Below are positions 1-9,528 of a stretch of 64,000 nucleotides of DNA, piece by piece. The stretch lies in the NCBI RefSeq assembly GCF_033473495.1, contig NC_088939.1, forward strand, positions 2,418,001 through 2,482,000. Direction: 5' to 3'. Position 1 is the first letter of the stretch. Every line of letters begins with the position of its first letter. The translations under genes and the position numbers were made by a program. The notes under the pieces are model-generated. The model saw nothing but the letters and a program-made list of their open reading frames with translations, made no database searches and was not told the DNA's origin. This DNA is from Cercospora beticola. Lineage: Eukaryota; Ascomycota; Dothideomycetes; Mycosphaerellales; Mycosphaerellaceae.

Positions 1-647
1 ACGTTCCACTAGCTTCCGAAATCCCATCAGACATCCACGCAATCTTAATCACAGGCTCCATGTACGATGCACACGGCAACGATCCCTGGATCCAGAAACT
101 CCGCGACCTCATAACAGAACTATGGCAGAATCGACCAGAAATGAAGTTCGCTGGAATCTGTTTCGGCCATCAACTCCTCGCTCGAACGCTGGGAGCCAGC
201 GTGGAAGCGACCCCAGGCCAAAAATGGGAACTGGCTCATACGACCATGGACCTCACCTACATTGGCAAAAAGCTCTTCAAAACCGATGACAAAGTATTGG
301 AAGTCCATCAAATGCATCAAGATCAAGTCACTTCAGTTCCATCTCATGAGACCACGAAGTTGCTCAGAAAAGGACAGAATGTACATGTCTGGGCTTCGAC
401 AGAGCATACGAAGATTCAAGGGCTGTATATTCGAGATCGATTGTTTTCTAGTCAGGGGCATTTGGGTTTGGATGCGAAGATGGTGAAGCGACAAGTCGAG
501 TTGAGGATCAAGTCTGGTGCGATCAAGGATAAGGATCGAAGGGAGGTGGAGTATGCGAATGAGACTGCGCATTTGGAGCACGATGGAGAGGTCGTTGCGG
601 CGGCGATTTTGAGATTCTTTCATGGTGATGATCATGATATTGACTAG
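1..647 (+). CDS. Class I glutamine amidotransferase-like protein (5' partial)
   Basis: The gene runs off the left edge; the open frame is continuous from base 3 to the TAG at 645-647, so the ATG at 60 is internal. The visible 215 residues look like the GMP-synthase-type glutamine amidotransferase (GATase1) domain used by stand-alone fungal amidotransferase-like proteins. The nucleophile elbow is GICFGHQLLARTLGA, with Cys as expected catalytic nucleophile. An N-terminal ILITGSMYDAHGNDPW strand-loop and a later WASTEH segment carrying a likely catalytic His are also present. No synthase domain follows before the stop, so this is a GATase1-only protein. Substrate is not predictable. It ends 158 bp from the convergent GH43 gene. 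Family call is confident; specific reaction is unknown. Confidence 0.85.
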   Translation, partial: VPLASEIPSDIHAILITGSMYDAHGNDPWIQKLRDLITELWQNRPEMKFAGICFGHQLLARTLGASVEATPGQKWELAHTTMDLTYIGKKLFKTDDKVLEVHQMHQDQVTSVPSHETTKLLRKGQNVHVWASTEHTKIQGLYIRDRLFSSQGHLGLDAKMVKRQVELRIKSGAIKDKDRREVEYANETAHLEHDGEVVAAAILRFFHGDDHDID

Positions 648-805
648 GATTGAAAAAGCTTTGGATTTTTGTGCAATGTTTGTCTCGCTCTGATGGCACC
701 TTTTGTCTGCGAAAATCAGCGACTACTTGTTGATCTCGGGCTTTGTCTGGTCCAAATTGTTGCTGTACTGCTTGATCTAGGCACATGGGGCAAACGGAAG
801 GTGCG

Positions 806-2173
806 CTAAGCAGCGTCGTAGATTTCCACCCCATCGACTCGCACTTCCAATCCTGACTCTGCCATCTTCAGCACGACCTTGCTCCCACTCTTAAGATTCA
901 AGGGAATAGGTGCTCGCTGGGCAAATGTCTGCGCTCTCGTAGTTTCGAGCAACGCCCAGCCCTCGACTTCGACGTCGTCAACTGTGGCATAAATATGTCG
1001 GAAAGCATTCTTGGCGCCAGGATACGTGTACAGGATCTGGACAACCTTGTTGCCTTCGCTCCCATCCCAGGTGAAAGAGAAAGAGTTCTCTGTTGAGGTC
1101 ATGTTGGCTGCCAGCCCGCCTGCGCAGTTGTCCTCGCATTGCACCAGTTGGTCTTTGGGAGTCGTGGAGTCGTCGGCTGTGATTGTCGTGAAAGGAAGAT
1201 CGGCCCAGGTACCCTTTGCAACATCGAGTGTCCAGCCTCCAGTTGGGTGTAGTACTAAGCCAGAGCCGTCATATAAAACAGGATAGAAGGCGTAAGTGGA
1301 AGCTCCAAGATTATTCGCATTCCAGTGATCGCCGAGGTAGAGGTAGAAAGTCTGCTCTGATCCTTTGATCGTAATATCATAGGCATTCTGAGTCAAGTAT
1401 GCATATGCTCCTTTGGGATGCAGGAGTGTGGCATCACTCCATGGTCCGGACATGCTATCCGCGACGTGGTAGCCGTTGTCAGTCGGAGTCCAGCCATCCT
1501 GAGGTGAGAAGATCAGGTAGAATTTGCCGTCAATCTTGAAAACGCCTGGCGCCTCCTGAAACACTCCCCTGAAAGTATAGATTGCTTCCTTGACATTGTA
1601 GTAGTCATCGTCAAGTGTGGCAATCTGGAAGTCGGCGTTATTGCTAGTGGCGAAGATGAGATATGCTGATCCATCATCGGGATCTTTCCAGATGGTCATG
1701 TCTCTGCTGTCGTTGCCGAAAGGCTTGAAGTTGCCCTTCCATTCGTATTGGCCATCGATAGTCTTGCTCGTTGCGACGCCAACTTGAGCATCACCGTAGT
1801 TCGAGGAGTCTCCGTGGAACCACATCACGTATTCTGCATTCTTGTCGTTGTAGAGGACCTTGGGACGCTCCACGACACGCGAATCGGATATGTTGGTGTT
1901 CGCGATCGGTGACAGCGCATGTCCCTCATTCGTCCACGTGCTAAGGTCGGAGGACTTGTAGCACGAAACTCCATTGAATCGTCCATTATTCGATGATTTG
2001 TCTTCTCCGAACCAGTACCAAGAACCGTCGCCGTTCTGAGCCTGGATTATGTTCCCGCCATGAGCTTGGATAGGCTTTCCATCTGTGTCCGTCTGGTTGA
2101 GAAGTGGAAAGAAGGTAGCCGCGGCCGCCACGCTGGCAAGACCGTGCAATGTTAGCAAAACTTGCACCTTCAT
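806..2173 (-). CDS. Secreted GH43 (subfamily 24-like) exo-beta-1,3-galactanase
   Basis: Single-exon gene of 455 residues starting at the ATG complementary to 2171-2173. Residues 1-19 form a signal peptide, so the enzyme should be secreted. The body is a five-bladed-propeller GH43 domain, with IQAHGG and WYWFGEDKS near the start as in fungal galactan 1,3-beta-galactosidases, which remove galactose from the beta-1,3-galactan backbone of type II arabinogalactan. Candidate catalytic residues by motif are E102 (VVERPKV), D158 and the acid E207 (FQEAPGVFK). Q262 (LTQNAYD) sits where this subfamily uses Gln in place of a carboxylate base. Residues from about 340 to the end form a beta-rich domain resembling CBM35. 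The gene is divergent from a polyol dehydrogenase. Exact substrate preference is inferred. Confidence 0.85.
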   Translation of the reverse strand: MKVQVLLTLHGLASVAAAATFFPLLNQTDTDGKPIQAHGGNIIQAQNGDGSWYWFGEDKSSNNGRFNGVSCYKSSDLSTWTNEGHALSPIANTNISDSRVVERPKVLYNDKNAEYVMWFHGDSSNYGDAQVGVATSKTIDGQYEWKGNFKPFGNDSRDMTIWKDPDDGSAYLIFATSNNADFQIATLDDDYYNVKEAIYTFRGVFQEAPGVFKIDGKFYLIFSPQDGWTPTDNGYHVADSMSGPWSDATLLHPKGAYAYLTQNAYDITIKGSEQTFYLYLGDHWNANNLGASTYAFYPVLYDGSGLVLHPTGGWTLDVAKGTWADLPFTTITADDSTTPKDQLVQCEDNCAGGLAANMTSTENSFSFTWDGSEGNKVVQILYTYPGAKNAFRHIYATVDDVEVEGWALLETTRAQTFAQRAPIPLNLKSGSKVVLKMAESGLEVRVDGVEIYDAA

Positions 2174-3747
2174 GATGACAATCCTGCTTCAACCGCTCGA
2201 TGTGCTGAGTACGTTGATCTGTGAGAATTGTGACCTATACTTGTATCATTGCCCTACCTTGGATGCAATGATGCTGAAACGCTCCACATCCCGTTCGAGG
2301 CGGGATACGAGGGAAATGCAAGGCAATGTGAGCACTATAGTTGTATACGACAAAGCAAGCAAGAGCAGTCTTGCCCGCAAATGATCGACATTTTTCCGGG
2401 CGGGCACACGAGATGGCGGCACCTAATTGTAGGAGAACAGGCATGGAGACCCGGAGCGCTGTAATCTTGATTTGGTCGGGTCACGTCGGTCCGAGCGGTT
2501 CAGACTAGAGGCAGATCTTCTTGTTCTAAAAGTGTACAGCATCCTGTATGTCATGGTAGCATACTGCCAATTGCTGCTCTGAGTGTTCACCGAGCACGCT
2601 GGGGCATTGTGAGACGTCATGCTAATACGGGACGCTCAGCAGATGTCTTGCTCTTGACTCATTTCATTCTGAGTAAGCTGTGCCGTCTTGAGGTCCGGGT
2701 ACTTTGCACGCTTCCTGACCGGTTCCTAGAAGAAGGCGTTGCAATGCGGTCCTGGTCCTATAGCCGATCAACTTCCTTGTACAAGCAGGTTGCTGTGCAG
2801 CTGTGCATGCGTCAGTGGTGAGTTTGTGCACCCTCGTGGCAGAGGAGACCAGACGAATGCGTTTTTGGTGCACCACGAGGAAACGCCAGACGCAGGCGTC
2901 ATCGTGGAGCATTGCCTTGCAGAATGAGAAGCATCTGGGACATTTCAACAGCAGCGTGAAGTTGTTGTGGTTGTGGTGGAGATTGATGAACGACGCTCGG
3001 ACATTGAAGCACGCCAAGGCTCGCACGGTCTTTCCACTTTCCACCTGCATGCTTCCTTCTCCGATACAAAGGAACGACAGTACGCCCCTGGAGCTGTTCG
3101 CTCTGGCTAAAAGCTTTCATGCTCAATCCTCTCAGCTCACGGTGCTTTTCGCGAGACAAGCGTACCTCCGCACTTCAACCACTTGCCGAGCTCACAGTGT
3201 CGCCACTGCGCTGCGTACAACCCTGACCGAGAGCGGCCTTTGGATGCCTAACTGCCCGCTGGGATACTGGCCCACGCCTTGACCAACGCTACGAATGAGG
3301 CGAATGGTTATGGGGATGCTGGCGGGTCACTGAACAGACAAAACTTTGACCCGCGCCTCGGCTTACCTGTCTCATTGATGTGGCAGTGGCAAGCTAATGC
3401 CGCCTTCCCGGCTGCGAGCTTGTAGCTCATAGTGAGGAGATGGCAACAATGAGTCTCAGGTTCATTGCATAATGCCTAGCACATTGATAGCCGACGGTTC
3501 TGGGCTTGAGCTTCGAAGACACAGTGTCAACAGCTCACCCAAGCAGGCAAGTATATCGGACACATTACGCATGCCGTGTTTCTGACGAGACTACTTTCGC
3601 ATTTGCGCCGTGTAGCCTTTTCTTTTCTCTTTTCGCAATACACCACACTTGTGGTTGAAGATTGAGTCTGTATTGATCTTTCCCAGATTCTGAACGTTAC
3701 AGCAGCAGTAATCAGACGCCTTCATTTGCTCCACAACTGCAACCACA
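2174..3747. other. Divergent intergenic region between galactanase and polyol dehydrogenase
   Basis: This 1.57-kb stretch separates two divergent genes and probably contains both promoters. The open frames inside it are short and lack recognisable motifs. One GGCTAAA heptamer lies at 3105-3111. Confidence 0.6.
3105..3111 (+). promoter_or_regulatory. Candidate XlnR/Xyr1-type site GGCTAAA
   Basis: GGCTAAA matches the consensus recognised by the (hemi)cellulose and pentose activator XlnR/Xyr1 in Aspergillus and Trichoderma. It lies about 640 bp upstream of the polyol dehydrogenase start and 930 bp upstream of the galactanase start. A 7-mer occurs by chance every 8 kb or so counting both strands, so this is only a candidate. 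Confidence 0.25.
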
Positions 3748-5042
3748 ATGACTGAGCAACCAGCAAGACCCCCGGCAGAAGATGTCGATGCCATTCAGGG
3801 CGCCAATGCAACCGCACATACCGGCGTTGATCATATCAACCACCCTGTCAATGGGAATGCCACCCACATAGCGAATGGTACAGCAGCTAGCAACGGCACA
3901 ACGACTTTTACACCACCTGGGCCAAATCCGGCATTGTTCACAAACGAGAAGCGCGAGATTTTCATGGGATCGTCGCCTCCTTTACAGCCAGGTCCAACAG
4001 ATTGCGTGGTTCGCATGAGATGCAATGGTATCTGCGGCTCCGATGTTCACTTCTGGCACACAGGCCGGATAGGCCCGCTGATAGTAGAAAGTGACCATTG
4101 TCTGGGCCACGAAGGAGCAGGAGAGGTTGTCTGGTCGGGAGAGAAAGTGAAGTATTTGAAACCAGGAGATCGTGTTGCTGTCGAGCCCGGAGTACCTTGT
4201 GGAGAGTGCTATCAATGCTCGTCAGGAAACTACAATCTCTGTGCAGATGTAGCATTTTCGGGAGTACCGCCCTACTCAGGCTCAATTCGTAGATGGCATG
4301 TCCACCCAGCGGCCTTCTTGCACAAGATCCCCGACAGCCTGTCGTACTCGGATGGAGCGCTTCTCGAACCACTCAGTGTTGTCTTCCATGGTTTCGAGCG
4401 AAGTCCTGTCCGAATCGGGGAGGGAACTGTGATATGTGGCGCAGGACCTATTGGCATGTGCGCTCTTGCAGTAGCAAAAGCTTCAGGAGCCTGCCCAATT
4501 GTTGTCACCGATCTTGACGCAGGACGCCTCAAGATTGCACAATCGTTCGCTCCTGGTTGCGTTACCTTCCAGATCGATCCAAATAAGCCAGCTGAGGAGA
4601 CAGCCAAGGCGGTTATCAAAGCGCTGGAGGACGCAGGAGGTGAGCAGCCAAGAGTGGTGTATGAGTGCACCGGCGTACAAGGGAGTGTGGTGACAGCTTG
4701 CTATATGCCTCGGGCAGCGGGTGAAGTTATGGTGATTGGTGTGGGAAAGCCGATCATGAACGATCTCCCGTTCATGCACATGTCACTCGCAGAGGTACGA
4801 CATGGCTCGCTATGTTGGTCCATGCTTATTGCTAACGAGCTTCCTAGGTCGATCTCAAATTCATCAATCGATACCATCACTCGTGGCCGTCTGCAATCAG
4901 GCTGCTGCAACACAAAGTGATCGATCTCCAGCCTTTGGTGACACACAGATACAAACTCGAGGAAGCGGACAAGGCATTGGCAGCTTCAGCAGATCGCAAT
5001 TCCGGCTCTGTCAAGATTCACATTGAAGACAATGATCCATAG
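3748..5042 (+). CDS. Zinc polyol dehydrogenase, LAD/SDH family, divergent paralog
   Basis: Two exons, 3748-4794 and 4848-5042, with a 53-nt phase-0 intron (branch GCTAACG), give 413 residues. This is a medium-chain zinc dehydrogenase. Catalytic zinc ligands are C96 (GICGSDVHFWH), H121 and E122. A four-Cys structural zinc loop reads PCGECYQCSSGNYNLC. The NAD-binding GAGPIG motif is followed by an Asp (VVTDLD), implying NAD+. The first 55 residues are a low-complexity Asn/Thr/His-rich extension. At the two substrate-pocket positions that separate L-arabinitol from sorbitol dehydrogenases it has L111 and N356, not the Met/Tyr of LADs or the Phe/Phe of SDHs. A related polyol such as galactitol is possible but unproven. 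It is divergent from the galactanase gene. Confidence 0.87.
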
Positions 5043-5217
5043 GGAACATTGCTGTAGTAGCACAGAGACCGGATTCCGACCCCTCAATGTATTCATAGCT
5101 TTTTGCACATTCATTGCTACCTCCTCGAAGCGGCTGCAATACCGAGTTCTATTTCTCACATGCATGACCAGCATGCGATCAAGGTATGAAAATTCACGCA
5201 GCCATGACATCTGGGCC

Positions 5218-5775
5218 TTATCGAATCGTGCCGTAGCCATCCTTGGACAGATACTGAGTATGGTCACTGCGGTCGTAGGATGAACGCGAAACGGACCTAG
5301 GCCTCCGCCGTTCGTGGTTCAATTGTCGATTGACGTTCGATCGCTGTACTTCTGATCTCGCCGAGTTGCCGCGATGCTTTGTGCTGCGGGACCTGCTTCT
5401 GCTTGACGATCTCCTTCGAGAATCGCCTTTCTCCGCCCAGTAGAGTCTGTCCACGAGTGTCTGATTCGCCCCTCCATTGAGCACATGATCCGAATAGATC
5501 AGAGCCTTTGGTCCTCCTGGATAGCGACCCTTTCGCACCTGCTTCTGTAAGCGAGGTAATGCCTTGGACGGCCTTTTGCGACTTACTTTGCGCCTTCTAT
5601 GGAAGTACACGCAGCTCACGTAGAATCCATGTACATGGCTCGGAATAATGGCGCAAAGCCAGAGGAGAACGTTGACTACGAAAGTCATATCGGCTCCGCA
5701 CATTATCAGGATTGAGAGGGGTGGGAAGAAGACATTGAGAAACATAAGAGATAGTCGGTATCCCAAGTCTCCCAT
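5218..5775 (-). CDS. Pmp3/UPF0057-family membrane protein with Arg/Ser-rich tail
   Basis: I chose the ATG complementary to 5773-5775, which gives 185 residues; the frame stays open upstream but offers no better start. Residues 1-55 contain two hydrophobic helices separated by a short loop (FLNVFFPPLSILIMCGADM and FVVNVLLWLCAIIPSHVHGF). This is the pattern of the Pmp3/RCI2 proteolipid family, which tunes plasma-membrane potential and salt tolerance in yeast. Typical members are only about 55 residues long. Here about 125 further residues follow, basic and rich in RS dipeptides (RRRSSSRSRSRS), suggesting a phosphorylated cytosolic tail. It ends 175 bp from the convergent polyol dehydrogenase. 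Role in that locus, if any, is unknown. Confidence 0.75.
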   Translation of the reverse strand: MGDLGYRLSLMFLNVFFPPLSILIMCGADMTFVVNVLLWLCAIIPSHVHGFYVSCVYFHRRRKVSRKRPSKALPRLQKQVRKGRYPGGPKALIYSDHVLNGGANQTLVDRLYWAEKGDSRRRSSSRSRSRSTKHRGNSARSEVQRSNVNRQLNHERRRPRSVSRSSYDRSDHTQYLSKDGYGTIR

Positions 5776-6426
5776 TTCCAAGTCGAGAGCGAGGCTATAC
5801 AGCCGGTGCAGCGGCGGTCGTGAGGCGTGGAGAGAGAAGAAACATTTGCGCCTGACTTGACGAGTGTTACAGAGTCTCGCTTGCGGACTGGTCCAAGATG
5901 GCGTCTGACTGCATCTTCGCTAGAGCTGGGAGGCGGTTGTTGGACCGCGGAGCTTGGTTTCGGAAGAAGGCGTGAGGTCATCGTTCATGGTTCATGGGTG
6001 GGCTGCAGCCACCAGACGACCTGTGCTTGTCGACGCGTCTTCTTGCCCGGTCACGATCCTAAGACACGTTCGTCGTCTATCAGGCAAGAAACGAATATAG
6101 AGAGGATGAAGCGCAAATGTGGAGCTACGTGTCCAGACATGACAAGACGTGACCAAGAGCGCTTTCCACGTTCTGCAGAGCTCCCCACGGCACACTGATC
6201 CTGGTCTGGTCTGCAGCTGGCACTCCGCTTCCTGCCTTGATGGACAACCTCGTTGATTTTCTCACGTCCAACTTGTCTTCAAGAATCCTACCTTGCACTT
6301 CTCGTGTCACCTCGAACTGATTCCGCAGCTGACAAGTCGCACACACCTTTTGACAAAACGCGATCACCCACAGCAAGCAGTATCTAATAACACGACTAGA
6401 AGATTGACAACACACAGCGGGCCTCT
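5776..6426. other. Divergent intergenic region
   Basis: About 650 bp between the Pmp3-like gene and the Gfo/Idh/MocA gene, expected to carry both promoters. I see no further gene or convincing motif. Confidence 0.55.
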
Positions 6427-7618
6427 ATGTCTGACCTACCAACATTAAAATGGGGGCTTGTCGGTGCGTAGCAAAGCTCGGAACAGAGAACCGCTGAAAA
6501 CCTGACTCTGCCACCAGGGACTGGTACGAACTGCTCACCCGGCCACCAACACCTTGATCAAGAGCTCACTTCATATGACAGGAATGATCAGTGAATGGTT
6601 CGTTACCGATGTACTCCAGCCTCAATGGCCAGGAAAGAGCGCCCATCATGTCATAGCAGCAGTCGGAAGCTCGAGCTTGGAGAAAGGCCAGGCATTTGTG
6701 AAGAAGCACATTCACGCCCTGCGTCCCGCCGCCCAGCCCAATGTTTACGGATCCTATCACGAAGTTTATCAGGACCCAGAAGTGGAGTGTGTGTACATTG
6801 GCACTCCTCACAGCTTCCACAAGCAGAGCTGTCTAGATGCCATTGCTGCTGGCAAACATGTTCTGTGTGAGAAGCCATTCGCCATGAACGCTGGAGAGGC
6901 TGCTGAGGTCTTCGACGCGGCCAAGAAGGCCAATGTATTCATCATGGAGGCCATGTGGACTCGGTTCTTTCCGCTGGTCAAAGAGCTACAGCGCCTACTA
7001 TTTGATGAGCACAAGGTAGGCAGGATCTACCGGACCTTCTGCGACTTCGGTTTGGAGCTCGATATCGCCAGCCTACCAGCAAACAGTCGCTACAAAGACC
7101 CTGCACTTGGCGCTGGAAGCTTGCTAGACATTGGCATCTATTCGCTGACCTGGGGAATTATTACCTTAACCAACCGAGTGGGCGATGATGCAGTCGATCC
7201 AGACGTTCAGAGTACGCAAACGCTAGAGCACGGAGTCGATGTGGCTAGCTCTATCTTGCTACGATATCCCGGTGATGGTAGACAGGCGATCTGCACCTCT
7301 ACTACTAACGTGCCGTCCAAGTACAACTTCTGCAGGGTCGAGGGTTCGTTAGGGACTCTGAAGATTCACGGTCCTGAGCCGAGCCATCCGGAAGGCTTCA
7401 CGTTCTTCCCGAAAGGCAATGGCCCACCGGAGCACTTCGATTTTCCTAAGCCAGGACGCGGATTCTTCTGGGAAGCTGATAGCGTTGCTGCGGACATCAC
7501 GGCAGGACGCACGGAAAATGCGATCATGCCACATTCAGAGACTTTGCGTCTAATGCGGATCATGGATGGCGTGCGACAACGAGGAAACGCCAAGTTCCCT
7601 GTTGACGATTGGGAATAA
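6427..7618 (+). CDS. Gfo/Idh/MocA oxidoreductase (dihydrodiol / D-xylose dehydrogenase-like)
   Basis: The best model has three exons: 6427-6463, a 6-nt microexon 6518-6523, and 6582-7618, giving 359 residues. This model restores the Rossmann sequence WGLVGTGMISEWF with its dinucleotide-binding glycines. Skipping the microexon would yield GLVGMIS, which lacks the GTG core. The later EKPFAMNAGEAAEVF segment carries the Lys typical of the Gfo/Idh/MocA family. The overall sequence resembles fungal dimeric dihydrodiol dehydrogenases and NADP-dependent D-xylose dehydrogenases. Cytosolic sugar or sugar-acid oxidation is the likely role; the substrate is inferred. It sits between two polyol dehydrogenase genes on the same strand, each separately promoted. 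Confidence 0.85.
6518..6523 (+). other. Predicted 6-nt microexon
   Basis: Six bases (GGACTG) lie between acceptor CCACCAG and donor GTACGA, flanked by introns of 54 nt (6464-6517) and 58 nt (6524-6581). Their inclusion adds Thr-Gly and completes the coenzyme-binding glycine motif of the Gfo/Idh/MocA enzyme. Confidence 0.65.
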
Positions 7619-8294
7619 CTTCACTATAACGGCAATTTGGAGTTGACCCGTTCGACTGCTTGACAGTATATCCAGCATAGCACCGGTGATAGCACAATTA
7701 AGCTTTCGTTCCTGGGAAAGTAGTCTGTCACTTTAGCCGGGAGCATGAGTGCGTTGCTTGGCTCTTTTTGGCATTTGGCGATGCAGCTCATGCGTTGGCT
7801 CTGCAACGGTGTCGCGCATGGCTCGTGTCAATGGAACCCAAGACGGTAGTTATTAGGCAAATAATCGCCTGCCATTGCCTCCCTCGGACGCGATGCAACG
7901 CGCTCCAGGCCGACAGGCTGAGCTTCGTGTCGAGCGAAAAGGCGGCTTTGCCGGGACATCCACATGCCGACCCCACCACCCCACTTTCTGGTCGACTGCT
8001 CGCTCACATTCGCGGAGAAATTGACTGCTATCTTCATCAGGTGGAAACACAGAGTTCTTCCTGAGACGCCGCTATGGTCCAAGATAGACCACGTTGCGCT
8101 GCCACCGGATGATTCTGCTGACATGGCGCGCGCGCATGATAATAACAGCGGCGAAGTCCCGGTGGGAACATGGGTTTGTTGGTCACGATTCATCCCACAC
8201 GCTCCAGTCTCGCCTTCTTGCCGCTCCGGAGAGCTAGCCACCCTGCCAAAACACCACTGACCTTCCTCTGCGCACTCTCTTCCTTTCTTCCACG
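7619..8294. other. Promoter region of the L-arabinitol dehydrogenase gene
   Basis: This 676-bp gap between two same-strand genes should hold the terminator of the first and the promoter of lad1. A TTTAGCC (GGCTAAA on the minus strand) lies at 7732-7738. No supported gene. Confidence 0.55.
7732..7738 (-). promoter_or_regulatory. Candidate XlnR/Xyr1-type site GGCTAAA (minus strand)
   Basis: Exact GGCTAAA on the minus strand about 560 bp upstream of the lad1 ATG. In Aspergillus and Trichoderma, arabinose and xylose catabolic genes are controlled by XlnR/Xyr1 (and AraR in Aspergillus). A chance match is quite possible. Confidence 0.25.
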
Positions 8295-9528
8295 ATGAAG
8301 CAAGTTGACGAATCTCTCTTGTCTGGATCCGGCCACATCATGTCCACCACCACCACAACCCAGATATCTCACGAGAAGCCAAACATCGGTGTCTACACAA
8401 ATCCTGCGCACGATCTGTGGATAGCAGATGCGTTGCCTAGCAAAGACGATGTCGAGAACGGCGAGAATTTGAAGCCTGGTGAAGTTACGGTGGCCATCAA
8501 GAGTACTGGAATTTGTGGGTGAGTATCGCTGCTTTCCTGCGACTTTGCGCGGACTTCATGCTGAGAGTCTGCTTTCCGTTAGGTCCGATGTGCATTTCTG
8601 GCACGCTGGCTGCATTGGGCCTATGATTGTCGACGGCGACCATATTCTTGGCCACGAGTCTGCAGGAGTCGTTGTTGCAAAGCACCCGTCCGTAACCACT
8701 CACTCGATCGGCGACCGCGTGGCAGTTGAACCGAATATCATCTGCGGAGAATGCGAACCCTGCTTGACTGGCAAGTACAATGGATGTGTGAGCGTCGAAT
8801 TCCGAAGCACGCCACCAATCCCAGGCTTGCTGCGACGATATGTGAACCACCCGGCCGTGTGGTGCCACAAAATCGGCGACATGTCCTACGAAGATGGTGC
8901 ACTGCTTGAGCCTCTGTCGGTAGCCTTGGCGGGTATGCAAAGAGCAAATATCACAATTGGAGACTCGGTCTTGGTCTGTGGCGCAGGTCCTATTGGTTTG
9001 GTGACACTGGCATGTGTCAAGGCTGCGGGCGCAGAGCCTATCGTGATTACGGATATCGATGAGGGACGACTCAAGTTTGCCAAAGAATTTTGCCCATCGG
9101 TACGAACGCACAAGGTGGACTTCAGTCACACTCCAGAGCAATTTGCGGAAGCGGTTGTCAAGCTTGCAGATGGCGTCGAGCCGGCAGTCGTGATGGAGTG
9201 TACTGGTGTGGAAAGCTCAATCAGCGGTGCGATTCACGCAGCGAAATTCGGCGGCAAAGTCTTCGTCATTGGCGTCGGTCGTCCAGAGATCAAGATCCCA
9301 TTCATGCGCCTGAGTACACGAGAAGTCGACCTTCAGTTTCAGTACAGATATGCAAACACCTGGCCTCGGGCGATCAGGTTATTGAAGGGAGGGGTGATCG
9401 ACTTGCAAAAGCTCGTAACGCATCGCTTCAAGCTCGAAGACGCGATCGATGCATTCAAGGTCGCCGCAGACCCTAAGCAAGGAGGGATCAAGGTGATGAT
9501 CCAAAGCATGGAGGAGGGTGAGCACTAG
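8295..9528 (+). CDS. lad1: L-arabinitol 4-dehydrogenase
   Basis: Two exons, 8295-8518 and 8583-9528 (64-nt intron inside the GICG|S codon region), encode 389 residues. An alternative ATG at 8340 would drop 15 residues. Zinc ligands are C74 (TGICGSDVHFWH), H99 and E100, and the structural zinc loop is [16 protein letters not shown]. The coenzyme fold is GAGPIG followed by VITDID, as in NAD+-dependent enzymes. It keeps both residues tied to L-arabinitol specificity in fungal LADs: M89 in IGPMIV and Y329 in FQYRYANTW. It should oxidise L-arabinitol to L-xylulose in the cytosolic fungal arabinose pathway. The intron position differs from that of the 3748-5042 paralog, so the two are not a recent tandem duplicate. 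Confidence 0.92.
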
